A stretch of DNA of 23,212 nucleotides from a virus. This document shows positions 12,603-19,992 of the stretch, in pieces; positions within the stretch are counted from its first letter, which is position 1; each line of letters begins with the position of its first letter. The DNA is taken from the IMG/VR virus record IMGVR_UViG_3300042541_001087, positions 1 to 23,212 of that record. One strand, written 5' to 3'. Made by a program: the position numbers and the translations under genes. Under the pieces are notes generated by a model. It was not told the DNA's origin and did not search any database. It saw nothing but the letters and a program-made list of their open reading frames with translations.

Positions 12603-15323
12603 TTAGTTAATTGCCCAGTTAGCTACATTGCCTTGGTTTGCTGCCGCTGCTGCGGTTGCTCTTGCGTACTCAGTCGCAACCCTTTGCTGCTCAAGTGCCT
12701 GCTGCTGGACTCGCAGAAGTCTTTCTGCAGCGCTTTCCCCGCCGTTCGCGTTCTGAATCTTGAGCACTTGCGAGAACGCCGCTGCGCTCCCCTTCATCAA
12801 TGCACCGGGATTCTTGAGTTCTTCCATCGCTCCCACGGATCTTTCGAGCTCCGCAGTTAGTTGCGCTGCACCCGCTGCGAAAAGATCGGGCCGATCCGCA
12901 AGGGTCATCTTGAGCTCTTCCATTTTTCTGCGGTAGGTTTCGAGCGGGCTTTCAATGTTGGAAAGCTCCCTGATCCAGGCGGGCACCTGATCACCGCCCA
13001 TGAATGCGTTGAGGCCAGAGATGTCGAGGGCGTCGAATTGGGATTGAATCCCAATGATTGAGTTGGCGTACTCTTCGTTCGTGATGGTGCCTCGCTCAAG
13101 CTGCATATCCAAAGCAGCAAAGGCTTCGTCCTTGACCTTTTCAAGAGAAGCACCCATCTCTTCAACGGAGATGTTTCCAAATGCTAACTGCCTTTGGAAC
13201 AATGCAATTGCGGAAGCTGTGCCACCCGAAAGCTGCTTCAAGAAAGCGCCATACCCTATAGTCTCGCCCAGCATCCCTAGATGGAGGCCATCCGTGAAGG
13301 TGTGGAAGTTGCTTTCAATCTTATCCAGTGCCGTTGCAGTATCGAAACCTTCCGAGGATGCGCCAGCGAAAGCATCGTTAAAGCTCTTCATAAACTTTGC
13401 GACGATGCCCTCGGCAGTGTTCATGCCTGTGTTGCCGATCGATTCTAAAATCGATTTGAATGCGTCGTTCATTTTTTTCTTGATCGCTTCTGCGTCAATG
13501 CCTGGGCCGCCACCATCTACCTTGCTATTAGCGTAAAGCCCGCCCGTAATACCGCCGATGATCGCTCCGGGGACAGCGCCGACGCCACCCGCTACCGAGC
13601 CAGCAAGAGCGCCACCGCCTGCGCCAGCGGCAATACCTGCCACGATTGCTGCAAACTTCTTGAGCCCGCCCACAGCGTTAATGATTTCATTGATCACGGT
13701 GATCGCCCCACTCATTACCGATTGCATGGAGACCATCACCGCTTGAGCGAAGGAAACAACCACCGCCCTAATGCTGTCGATATTTCCGACCGCTACATCC
13801 GCGCCGCCCATCGTGGTGAAGAAGTTTACCAGACCCGAGAACGCTTGAAATAACACATCCCGCACCACCGAGAGAACCATGCCTATATTTTTTATTGCTG
13901 GAATCAACGAATCAAAGTTACTGCGTAAGTTTTGCATGAATCCGATCAGGCCTTGCGAGAACCCTTTGAGATCCAAAGCCTCCACAATGACCGAGCCGAA
14001 CTCGGTAAAGAATCCCTCGACCTCGCCAGCGAGCCGAGCGTAAATACCTTTGAGCGTTCCGGCTTGCGCCTCTGCCTGCTTGATCACCTCGGGGTTGCTT
14101 TGCATATTGTTCAATGCGTTGAGTGCTGTCGCCGTCCCGACTTCATTGTTAGCCAGCATCCCCATCGCTTCTTGTGCGCCGATCGCTCTGCCCTTCACTA
14201 TTGACAACCTTTGTGCCAGTGCATCGTAAACCGGCAGGCCCATTGAAAAGAGTGTTGCGAAATCATCTTTGGAAACTTGCCCGGTGCGCATCATGTTCTG
14301 AGCGACTTCCCCTAATTTATTAAACACATCCGTGGCACCCGAACCAGCAACTAAACTAGTTCGCCCGAAGCTTTCGATCATCCTCGCTGCATCTGCGCCC
14401 GAGACCCCGAGGCCGAGGAACCCGGTAGCTAGATTGCCGACCGCATCCTGTGCGATGCGCCCCTGGTTGGCGATCTCGCCCATCACGCCACCAAGACGCT
14501 CGGCATTGGCTTCGCCAGCGAGCCCTTTGATGCGGGTCAGGATCTCTTCGGTGTTTGCGAAGGCCATCACCGCACGGTCATAGATTTTGTAGACGCCATA
14601 GGATGCGAGAGCGCCCCCGATCGCGGTGACCGGGTTCATGATAAGGTTGGTTACACGGCTGAAGATAGAAGATGCAGCACTGCTGATTTTTGTTTCGACA
14701 TGGGTGAGGAACGATGCGAGCTTTGACTTGGCTTGCGATTCTTTTGCGGCATCGCCACCACCCACTGGAGCTTGCCCGCCCTGGGTAAGAAGCTTCAGCG
14801 CATCCTTGCCTGAGATCGCACCCGAGGCGATCCGCTTCATGACTTCTGCGGTTGTTACTGCTTTACCTTCAACCTTGGAAAGTTCCTTGGCCATCGCATC
14901 GAACGCTTTCACGCCCATGCTTTCCAGCGCCTGAATGTCTTTAAGGAGAACCTTATCCGACTCGCCGATCTTTCCGAGGATGCCAGCGAATGCCTTGCTC
15001 GCTTCGCCTGCGTTCTTGGCAAACTTCCCTATACCTTTACCGAACTTGTCTAGGGTTGAAGTGATCGTGTCCGCATCGAGGCCGAGCTTCTTTAAGCTGA
15101 CCGCAAAGGCGAGAGCGTCGTCTGCACCGAGCTTAGAAGTCTTGGCGAACTTATGCAAGGCGTCGCCCATCACCCCGGCGACATCATCATCGAAATGCTT
15201 GGAAGCCTCCGAGGTTACTGCCTCGAGGCTTCCCATGTCCTCTTTAACTTTGTCGAGGTTGGTGATGAAGTCAGTTATGGAAAGACCCATCGAAACATTT
15301 AATGATCCGATAGTTTTTGCCAT
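12603..15323 (-). CDS. Tail tape measure protein
   Basis: About 906 residues, the longest gene, immediately after the tail chaperone pair. It sets tail length and is ejected with DNA. The start is one of two consecutive ATGs (15326 and 15323); AGGAG is 6 nt before the second and only 3 nt before the first, so 15323 is preferred. N-terminal helices and coiled coil (MAKTIGSLNVSMGLSITDFITNLDKVKEDMGSLEA) are followed by a recognisable tape-measure domain at roughly 250-410 (FANTEEILTRIKGL ... GLPVYDALAQRLSIVKGRAIGAQEAMGML). A Gly/Ala-rich hydrophobic stretch at about 555-600 could be membrane-active during ejection, and the C-terminus is helical. If packed as helix, the length predicts a tail of about 130 nm (roughly 0.15 nm per residue), an estimate only. 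Confidence 0.95.
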   Translation of the reverse strand: MAKTIGSLNVSMGLSITDFITNLDKVKEDMGSLEAVTSEASKHFDDDVAGVMGDALHKFAKTSKLGADDALAFAVSLKKLGLDADTITSTLDKFGKGIGKFAKNAGEASKAFAGILGKIGESDKVLLKDIQALESMGVKAFDAMAKELSKVEGKAVTTAEVMKRIASGAISGKDALKLLTQGGQAPVGGGDAAKESQAKSKLASFLTHVETKISSAASSIFSRVTNLIMNPVTAIGGALASYGVYKIYDRAVMAFANTEEILTRIKGLAGEANAERLGGVMGEIANQGRIAQDAVGNLATGFLGLGVSGADAARMIESFGRTSLVAGSGATDVFNKLGEVAQNMMRTGQVSKDDFATLFSMGLPVYDALAQRLSIVKGRAIGAQEAMGMLANNEVGTATALNALNNMQSNPEVIKQAEAQAGTLKGIYARLAGEVEGFFTEFGSVIVEALDLKGFSQGLIGFMQNLRSNFDSLIPAIKNIGMVLSVVRDVLFQAFSGLVNFFTTMGGADVAVGNIDSIRAVVVSFAQAVMVSMQSVMSGAITVINEIINAVGGLKKFAAIVAGIAAGAGGGALAGSVAGGVGAVPGAIIGGITGGLYANSKVDGGGPGIDAEAIKKKMNDAFKSILESIGNTGMNTAEGIVAKFMKSFNDAFAGASSEGFDTATALDKIESNFHTFTDGLHLGMLGETIGYGAFLKQLSGGTASAIALFQRQLAFGNISVEEMGASLEKVKDEAFAALDMQLERGTITNEEYANSIIGIQSQFDALDISGLNAFMGGDQVPAWIRELSNIESPLETYRRKMEELKMTLADRPDLFAAGAAQLTAELERSVGAMEELKNPGALMKGSAAAFSQVLKIQNANGGESAAERLLRVQQQALEQQRVATEYARATAAAAANQGNVANWAIN

Positions 15324-15332
15324 CATCGACTC

Positions 15333-15656
15333 CTAGGTTTTCTTAGTGCCCATCGCTTGCGCCCAAGCTTTCAACCCTGCGAAGTTGTCGGCTTTCTTGT
15401 TTTCCCCGTACCAGTCCGGGATGAAGTCTTTCACCTCGAGCACCTTCGACTCGCTGCCTCGCCACACATTCGCTGTTGTGCTGCACACTTGCGCTGCATG
15501 AATGTCGGCACGGTCTGCGTCAAGTGGCTCGATCGTGGAGAAAGCCATCCACTCGGTCAACTCCTGGGCATCCATGCCATCGAGGAGCTCCGAGACGGTT
15601 TTCTTTAAGTGCCCAGCGAGACGGAATAGAAACCGCCTCCCCGGACGCTCGATTAG
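15333..15656 (-). CDS. Tail assembly chaperone, downstream (T-like) frame, made by -1 frameshift
   Basis: This frame has the signature of lambda minor tail protein T: RRFLFRLAGHL-KKTVSELL followed by MDAQELTEWMAF and a conserved region with RADIHAAQVCSTTANVWRG...VKDFIPDWYG. The RFLFRL part lies upstream of the only internal ATG (15575) and is in the -1 frame relative to the preceding chaperone gene, opening exactly at a slippery A AAA AAC (15662-15656). It is therefore best read as the C-terminal 107 residues of a 222-residue fusion. The fusion chaperone would bind tape measure and tail tube during tail assembly. The ATG at 15575 has a GGAG nearby and could allow a little separate translation, but would lose the conserved RFLFRL part. 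The stop (TAG) lies just before the tape-measure ribosome-binding site. Confidence 0.85.
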   Translation of the reverse strand, partial: LIERPGRRFLFRLAGHLKKTVSELLDGMDAQELTEWMAFSTIEPLDADRADIHAAQVCSTTANVWRGSESKVLEVKDFIPDWYGENKKADNFAGLKAWAQAMGTKKT

Positions 15657-15662
15657 TTTTTT
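15618..15662 (-). promoter_or_regulatory. Programmed -1 ribosomal frameshift site
   Basis: Minus-strand A AAA AAC (15662-15656) lies in the correct zero-frame phase (codons AGA AAA AAC) directly before the zero-frame stop TAA (15655-15653). A Shine-Dalgarno-like GAGG is about 8-10 nt upstream, as in dnaX. Sixteen bases downstream, GAGGCGG (15639-15633) and CCGTCTC (15624-15618) form a 7-bp stem (one G-U) with an 8-nt loop; AGC/GCT can extend it. All three usual elements of a -1 frameshift are thus present. Confidence 0.85.
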
Positions 15663-16000
15663 CTTGCTTCCTCGACTGCACCGCCACTCATGCCGTTATG
15701 ACGGGCGCACGCATCGAAGAGAATACCCACAAGAGGCGCAGGCATCTCGCCCACAGCTTCGACCTCGGCATCGGTGAAGATTCGCTTGCCCGCTTCATCG
15801 GCGATCGACCGCACCACGAGCTTGGCTCGGATGTTGGACAAGTTGCCCGACTTTGAGCCCGCTGAGATTTCACTTTCAAGTTGATCACGCTCACGGGAGC
15901 TGATCACTCGCAAGAAGACTTTGCCGCCGAGCTCGGGGATCTCGATCTCCCCGAGCTTATATGCGCTGCCTGCACTTAATAACTTTTGCTTGTCTAAAAT
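15653..16000 (-). CDS. Tail assembly chaperone, upstream (G-like) frame, apparent ATT start
   Basis: Counterpart of lambda gpG. The pattern KQKLLSAGSAYKLGEIEIPELGGKVFLRVISSRERDQLESE matches siphophage tail assembly chaperones (basic start, E-x-(V/I)-x-(V/I)-P-E-x-GG-x-V, then R-x-(L/I)-(T/S)-x-x-ERD). That N-terminal part lies upstream of any ATG, GTG or TTG after the preceding stop except a TTG at 15913, which would cut off the conserved strand. The open frame begins after a stop 6 codons further up; the only plausible initiator with good spacing is ATT at 16000-15998, 8 nt after AAGGAG (16014-16009). Product: 115 residues, ending ...EEARKN. About 0-frame stop, a slippery site allows extension into the T frame. 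The tail-tube gene stops 16 nt upstream. Confidence 0.85.
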   Translation of the reverse strand: MLDKQKLLSAGSAYKLGEIEIPELGGKVFLRVISSRERDQLESEISAGSKSGNLSNIRAKLVVRSIADEAGKRIFTDAEVEAVGEMPAPLVGILFDACARHNGMSGGAVEEARKN

Positions 16001-16016
16001 AACTAGAACTCCTTAA

Positions 16017-16433
16017 TCAAAAGTCGAAGGTAATTTTGCCTACTGGTTTAACGCCCACGGTAGCTTTCACCGTGTTATCGCCCGTTGCGATGCCATCGAC
16101 TTGACATTTGGTCACGATACCTTGGAAGGTCACGGTGCCGCCTATGCCTGCATCTCCGAGGGAGATAGAGCAAGCTTGCTCTGCGGATGCGCTAGCGAGG
16201 TCAAGCATCGCAGCGACTGCACCAATGCCAGCGCCAACACCCACGATTACCGTGGCACTCATTTCGCCACCATCGACCATGCCCGCTGCGTACTCTTTCG
16301 CATTGTCCTCACTGCCAAGGTTGGTGATATCAACTGTTCCACGGGTTGCGCTCGGTGGTGTGATGTCGGTCAATCCGCCGAGCGTAGTGCCACCGATAGT
16401 GATGGACGACCCTTGTGTTGTGACTGCTGCCAT
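16017..16433 (-). CDS. Tail tube (major tail) protein
   Basis: 138 residues; subunit of the rings that form the inner tail tube, of the lambda gpV-N/HK97-like class. Evidence: the opening MAAVTTQGSSITIGGTTLGGLTDITPPSATRGTVDITNLGSEDNAKEYAAGMVDGG is a typical major tail sequence (an 'xxxx-DxTxLxSxx-xKEYxxGxxDGGExS' signature), and it is followed by alternating beta strands. GGAG 8 nt upstream lies in the last codons of the DUF3168-type gene, with only 2 nt between stop and start. It is short (no extra Ig-like domain). Located between tail completion and chaperone genes, exactly where a tail tube is expected. Confidence 0.92.
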   Translation of the reverse strand: MAAVTTQGSSITIGGTTLGGLTDITPPSATRGTVDITNLGSEDNAKEYAAGMVDGGEMSATVIVGVGAGIGAVAAMLDLASASAEQACSISLGDAGIGGTVTFQGIVTKCQVDGIATGDNTVKATVGVKPVGKITFDF

Positions 16434-16435
16434 AA

Positions 16436-16843
16436 TTAAGACTCCCTATAGATGATGGAAAAATCCAAAGACGAATGATAAAACACGGTGTCCGAGCCCT
16501 CGAAGAACTCGGGTTGGTCTTGCTCATCACTCACGCTAACGCCGAGAACGACCACCCCGGAAGAGGTGCCGCGAAAGTTGTCCATCACGATTCGCATTTG
16601 ATTCATGATGGTTTCGACTTCCGATTGTGTTGTTGCAATAACATCGCACTGCATTCGCACTTCAGGCACTTTCGTATTGCCTGCGTCGAGCGTTGCCGAC
16701 CTTATGGTGCTGATGCGGTGGTAAACGATGTACGGAAGCGTGGGCTTTTGTGGCGCACGACCGGGATAAATGCGGGTGCCCACATAACCAGACATAGTAG
16801 CATCGTCGATTAGTCGGGCTCGAAGGGCTTTGCTAGCACTCAT
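16436..16843 (-). CDS. Tail completion/terminator protein (DUF3168 family)
   Basis: 135 residues with the DUF3168 pattern: an N-terminal helix (SASKALRARLIDDATMSGYVGTRIYPGRAP), the characteristic LPYIVYHRIST strand after a Pro-rich turn, a central helix that follows an ...RMQCDVIATTQSEVETIMNQ segment, and a C-terminal strand pair (EGSDTVFYHSSLDFSIIYRE). Such proteins cap the tail tube at the head-proximal end. Its ATG overlaps the stop of the preceding gene (ATGA), indicating coupled translation. Confidence 0.9.
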   Translation of the reverse strand: MSASKALRARLIDDATMSGYVGTRIYPGRAPQKPTLPYIVYHRISTIRSATLDAGNTKVPEVRMQCDVIATTQSEVETIMNQMRIVMDNFRGTSSGVVVLGVSVSDEQDQPEFFEGSDTVFYHSSLDFSIIYRES

Positions 16844-17370
16844 GCCGCCCCCCTGTCTACCGCTTCGCCTAGTATCGCTGCGATTATGTTAAGTGCCTGG
16901 TCTTTGGTTTCGTCCCACGCTGGTCGAAGGTATGGCTTGGGTCTACCACCGGGATGCAATTTGCCATCGGCTTTATAGTCTTTGTCTTTGCGTGTCAGAA
17001 GCATTTCATTGGTCACATCGCCTGCACCCGTTGGATGCGCTGCGGTGCCGTACTCGACAAAGTGAGCGTACTTAGTCGGGATGTGTTCGAGCTTTCCGAT
17101 CTTTACCCCTGCCCGTCTTCGTGGCCCGATAACAGCGTAGGCGTATTGCTCTGATTTTTTGAGCACTACCTTTTCCCTGATGTCTAGGGCGTTTTGTAAC
17201 ACCCGATGTTTTATTGAGACTTTTCGGATTGCTGCTGCAACCACAAGTTTGCCCGCTGCTTGCAATGCGTTTTTCAATCCTTCTCGCTTTACCTTGGTAT
17301 CGATATGCTCCATCAAGGTGAGCAAACCTTTTAGCGATGAGGAGTCGATTCTGATTTCTGCTCTAGGCAT
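16840..17370 (-). CDS. HK97 gp10-like tail/neck protein
   Basis: 176 residues. Contains the hallmark of the HK97 gp10 family: a basic N-terminal region with helices (LKGLLTLMEHIDTKVKREGLKNALQAAGKLVVAAAIRK), then YAHFVEYGTAAHP and the C-terminal RPKPYLRPAWDETKDQALNII. These proteins act at the head-tail joint or neck in siphophages. The stretch between the two motifs (VTNEMLLTRKDKDYKADGKLHPGG) is an acid-base rich loop insertion. Start overlaps the previous stop (TAATG at 17370). Confidence 0.9.
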   Translation of the reverse strand: MPRAEIRIDSSSLKGLLTLMEHIDTKVKREGLKNALQAAGKLVVAAAIRKVSIKHRVLQNALDIREKVVLKKSEQYAYAVIGPRRRAGVKIGKLEHIPTKYAHFVEYGTAAHPTGAGDVTNEMLLTRKDKDYKADGKLHPGGRPKPYLRPAWDETKDQALNIIAAILGEAVDRGAA

Positions 17371-17696
17371 TAGTTCCCCCTTTCAATCGCATCGATCTCG
17401 AGTTCCCATGAGCCCTCATCAATGTTTCTGATGCTCACGATCTCAAGTGTGCGACTTCCCATTGAGATGCGATCGCCGTGAAGGATGTCTGCCTTGAATC
17501 GAATGCGCACACGGTGCGAGATGGAAGCCTGCCTCGCCATGCCTTGCTCTTGCTCCCTGCCTGAGAGCGGGCGAACACTCGCCCAGGTCGTGTAGTAGGT
17601 TGCCCAAGAACGGGTCACCTGACCGTAATCGTCCACGGTGGTTGATTCATCACGCTGAAAGCTTATTCTCTGGGTTAATTCGCCAGCTTTTAGCAT
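17370..17696 (-). CDS. Head closure / head-tail joining protein
   Basis: 108 residues with the pattern of the phage head-tail joining family (SPP1 gp16/HK97 gp7-like): AGELTQRISFQRDESTTVDDYGQVTRSWATYYTTWASVRPLSGRE at the start, then ISHRVRIRFKADILHGDRISMGSRTLEIVSIRNIDE. Forms the plug or adaptor ring under the connector. TAATG overlap with the connector gene upstream (17696) and with the gp10-like gene downstream (17370). Confidence 0.92.
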   Translation of the reverse strand: MLKAGELTQRISFQRDESTTVDDYGQVTRSWATYYTTWASVRPLSGREQEQGMARQASISHRVRIRFKADILHGDRISMGSRTLEIVSIRNIDEGSWELEIDAIERGN

Positions 17697-18265
17697 TAGT
17701 TGACAATGCCTCGACTAAACATTTTAACGATGTTATCGACCGCGTAGGGCACTTCGTAGCCCTGCGCTTCTCCTACTGTCTCGCGCTGGTTGTACCAGTG
17801 GCCGACGAGCATCTTGATCGCTTGTTTTAAAATCGCTGGCACCGCTGCTGCGTTGCCGCAACCTGCGACATAAGTCACCACGATGGAGTTGTAATCGTCG
17901 AGGTAGTCAGGCCAAGTCTCATCGTAAGCGGGCATGACACGACCCGGGTTCGAGGTTATGTCAACCTGATAAAGTTCGTTGTTCCATGTCTGAAGGTTGC
18001 CATCGAGGTCGTAATATTGGATTGAGCTCACCGACTGAACTGGGCCTTCGAGGTAGAGGATGCCGCTGTCGGGGAAGTCATCGATCGAAAGCGCAAGAGT
18101 CTGCGTCACCATTTTGTGACTGGCCATCTGCTCGAGCTGCTGTCGCGCTGCGGTGATGAGCGTATTAATTAGAGCGTCATCGTCGTTGCCATCGATACGG
18201 CTGTGCAGTTTCATTTCTGCGAGGGTGATCGGTTCGGTCGCTGGAGGAGTGACGACGGTCAACAT
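17696..18265 (-). CDS. Head-tail connector protein (phiE125 gp8 / gp6-like)
   Basis: 189 residues. The opening LTVVTPPATEPITLAEMKLHSRIDGNDDDALINTLITAARQQLEQMASHKMVTQTLALSIDDFP is a textbook example of the phiE125 gp8 family, whose N-terminal part is the gp6-like helical connector fold; a beta domain follows, and a helix with AVPAILKQAIKMLVGHWYNQRETVG ends it. It forms the dodecameric adaptor ring below the portal. TAATG overlaps at both ends place it in the coupled head-tail string. Confidence 0.92.
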   Translation of the reverse strand: MLTVVTPPATEPITLAEMKLHSRIDGNDDDALINTLITAARQQLEQMASHKMVTQTLALSIDDFPDSGILYLEGPVQSVSSIQYYDLDGNLQTWNNELYQVDITSNPGRVMPAYDETWPDYLDDYNSIVVTYVAGCGNAAAVPAILKQAIKMLVGHWYNQRETVGEAQGYEVPYAVDNIVKMFSRGIVN

Positions 18266-18471
18266 TAGCGTTTCTCTTTTTGTTTTTTCGAGGTTGCCTT
18301 CTCAGCCTTGATTTGTCGGGTTTCCGAGACCGGAGGAACGAGCGCTTCTTCAGCGCTCGCCCATCCGAGTCGGATGCAATTAGCCGCTTCATCGAGCGGG
18401 AGGTCGTACACCAGATTTGCATCATAGGTGAACGACAGGCCCGCCACGGAAGTATGAAATTTAATTTTCAT
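18265..18471 (-). CDS. Small protein between capsid and connector
   Basis: 68 residues. A beta-rich N-terminus (MKIKFHTSVAGLSFTYDANLVYDLPLDEAANCIRLGWASAEEA) resembles small proteins encoded between capsid and connector in many HK97-type phages ('K-(V/I)-xFLxxxAG...VxxLPxxxAxxxIxxGxA'), whose role is not established. The C-terminal third is highly charged (RQIKAEKATSKKQKEKR) and may be disordered. TAATG overlaps on both sides couple it to the capsid and connector genes. Confidence 0.75.
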   Translation of the reverse strand: MKIKFHTSVAGLSFTYDANLVYDLPLDEAANCIRLGWASAEEALVPPVSETRQIKAEKATSKKQKEKR

Positions 18472-19829
18472 TAGCTAGCTGCCATTACCATATGCTTGAT
18501 TGGATCAGTGCCAGCGTCGAGGATTCTTCCGTCGTGACGGGAGAAACCAACAAAGCCAACTTGGTGGTAATCAGCGTATCGTTCTTCAAGGCGCAAGAGT
18601 GTGAAGTCCTGAACATCTCGAATGATATACTTGGAAAAATCACCGAAGAAGATGGCCTTCGCAGATGCTGCGAGGGTTGCACAATCTTGATTGATCACAA
18701 TCGGGGAACCGAGCAAAGTACCAGGGGATGCGGCACTAATATCGGGCTGGAAGATCGGGCGATTCTGATCATCGACCAATTTTCGCACCGCTTTAAAAGT
18801 GGTGTCGTGCATCATGAACTTAGCATTGCCACGGTAGGAAGGGTCAACCGAGTGCTGAAGATCCAAGAGCTCGGAGTAGGTGATAGCTGCAACAGCGGCA
18901 GCGGTAACACCAGCACCCGAAGCGGTGATGCCTTGTGGCTTAGAGGAGTTGTCACCCGTCGTGAAATGGGTGTTAAGGATTCTTGCGATCCTCTCGCCCA
19001 AAGCGCCACCGATGAAACTTTCTAGATCGATCGCAGAGTCTTGCAAGAGTTCAGCAGAAACTCGGATGAGCTTCGATGAATACTTATAAGCTGCCAAAGT
19101 GATCTGGCCGAAAGTGATATCTTGCTCAGCAACTTGAGTGTTTTCAGCAAGGATTGCGCCAACATTACTGTGATCGCTCACGGTAGGTATTGGCAACGAA
19201 TTACCTTCGGCTGTTCGCAAGATGGTTGCGACTTCTCGCATCCCGCCGAACGACAGCAAAGAGGCTTCAAGCTGATTTAGGAAACCTTGGGGAACGGTAT
19301 AACCACCAGCGGCAGCGGTCAAGGATTGCGCACGGGCTTCGGCTTGTGACTTAGGAGCTTTAGCGTTGAGCTTGAAGCTCAAGCGATTGTTGCCAAGTTC
19401 AAGGCCAGAGCGCTGTGCAGCGTTTCTTTGTTCATTGGAGGCACCGTTTACGCTATGAAATCCGAGCCATCCTCGTAAGGCCAATGCTCTATCTGAAGTG
19501 CTTTGACGATCGCCAAAATCGCGCACAAACGCAGGCGCTTCGATCGGTGAAGAGCGACGCACTGCGGGTCTTTTAGAGGAAGCTTCCAAGCTTGCAAGCT
19601 TTTCGCTGCGAGCGGAAGCGGCTTCTTCGGGTGCGGCTTCTGTTGGGGCTGCGCCTTCGAGTTCGCTGATGCGGGCTTCGTGTTCGTCAACCTGAGAAAC
19701 CAAAGCCTCAAAAGCGGTAGCTTCTTCGGGGGTCAGTTCTCGCTTTTCGGTGGTGCCGTTAGCGTGGATCGCACGGGCTTCGGCAAGTTTTGCGGTGCGC
19801 TGGTTGCGCAGGGTTTCGATTTCGGTCAT
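18471..19829 (-). CDS. Major capsid protein, HK97 fold with delta domain
   Basis: 452 residues. The first ~85 residues are a helical, Glu/Ala-rich delta (scaffold-like) domain, TEIETLRNQRTAKLAEARAI... to about 85, then a linker where the prohead protease is expected to cut (around 90-170). The HK97 core follows: GGYTVPQGFLNQLEASLLSFGGMREVATIL, AENTQVAEQDITFGQITLAAYKYSSKLIRVSAELLQDSAIDLESFIGGALGERIARILNTHFTTGDNSSKPQGI, and the P-domain/tail FGDFSKYIIRDVQDFTLLRLEERYADYHQVGFVGFSRHDGRILDAGTDPIKHMVM. The start has AGGA about 9 nt upstream, and that AGGA is buried in a hairpin (19840-19860). Its promoter and a structured leader lie at 19840-19982. Confidence 0.97.
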   Translation of the reverse strand: MTEIETLRNQRTAKLAEARAIHANGTTEKRELTPEEATAFEALVSQVDEHEARISELEGAAPTEAAPEEAASARSEKLASLEASSKRPAVRRSSPIEAPAFVRDFGDRQSTSDRALALRGWLGFHSVNGASNEQRNAAQRSGLELGNNRLSFKLNAKAPKSQAEARAQSLTAAAGGYTVPQGFLNQLEASLLSFGGMREVATILRTAEGNSLPIPTVSDHSNVGAILAENTQVAEQDITFGQITLAAYKYSSKLIRVSAELLQDSAIDLESFIGGALGERIARILNTHFTTGDNSSKPQGITASGAGVTAAAVAAITYSELLDLQHSVDPSYRGNAKFMMHDTTFKAVRKLVDDQNRPIFQPDISAASPGTLLGSPIVINQDCATLAASAKAIFFGDFSKYIIRDVQDFTLLRLEERYADYHQVGFVGFSRHDGRILDAGTDPIKHMVMAAS

Positions 19830-19839
19830 GGTGTGGATT

Positions 19840-19942
19840 CCTAATATTTTTGCTATTAGGGCAGTGCATCAGTCTCGGTGAGAGACATAAAAAAACGCAC
19901 AGGCCCCTAGTTCGGGAAACTGTGCGTAAAGACTGCACTGAT
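19840..19942 (-). promoter_or_regulatory. Structured 5' leader of the capsid mRNA
   Basis: On the transcript strand the elements in order are: P1 5' strand (19942-19931), a stem-loop P2 with perfect 8-bp arms ACGCACAG/CTGTGCGT (19927-19920 and 19902-19895) that can add an inner CCC/GGG pairing and is followed by six more T's, a small hairpin P3 GTCTC/GAGAC (19886-19872), the 3' strand of P1 (19874-19862), and hairpin P4 CCTAATA/TATTAGG (19860-19840). P1 closes P2 and P3 into a three-way junction but shares GAC with P3. P2 plus T-run looks like an intrinsic terminator; P4 contains the capsid ribosome-binding site. Function is inferred. Confidence 0.6.
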
Positions 19943-19954
19943 TTCGATAGACCG

Positions 19955-19982
19955 ATTAAACCACGGATCTGCGATCCGTCAA
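19955..19982 (-). promoter_or_regulatory. Capsid-operon promoter with operator-like palindrome
   Basis: TTGACG (19977-19982) and TTTAAT (19955-19960) are 16 bp apart on the minus strand. A 17-bp perfect inverted repeat, ACGGATCTGCGATCCGT (19963-19979), spans the -35 end and spacer. The pair begins right after the terminator of the upstream gene, about 125 bp before the capsid start. Confidence 0.65.
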
Positions 19983-19992
19983 CAATCGTGCC

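Noticed and set aside
13054-15336. Long open frames on the plus strand opposite the tape measure
   Set aside because: They mirror the codon structure of the tape measure, have no ribosome-binding sites and show Ala/Ser/Pro-rich shadow composition.
15333-15575. T-like gene as an independent gene from the ATG at 15575
   Set aside because: A weak GGAG is present, but the conserved RFLFRL motif lies upstream in the same open frame and only a -1 frameshift at 15662-15656 connects it.
15653-15913. Tail chaperone starting at TTG 15913
   Set aside because: It would remove the conserved IEIPELGGKVF part and has no suitable ribosome-binding site.
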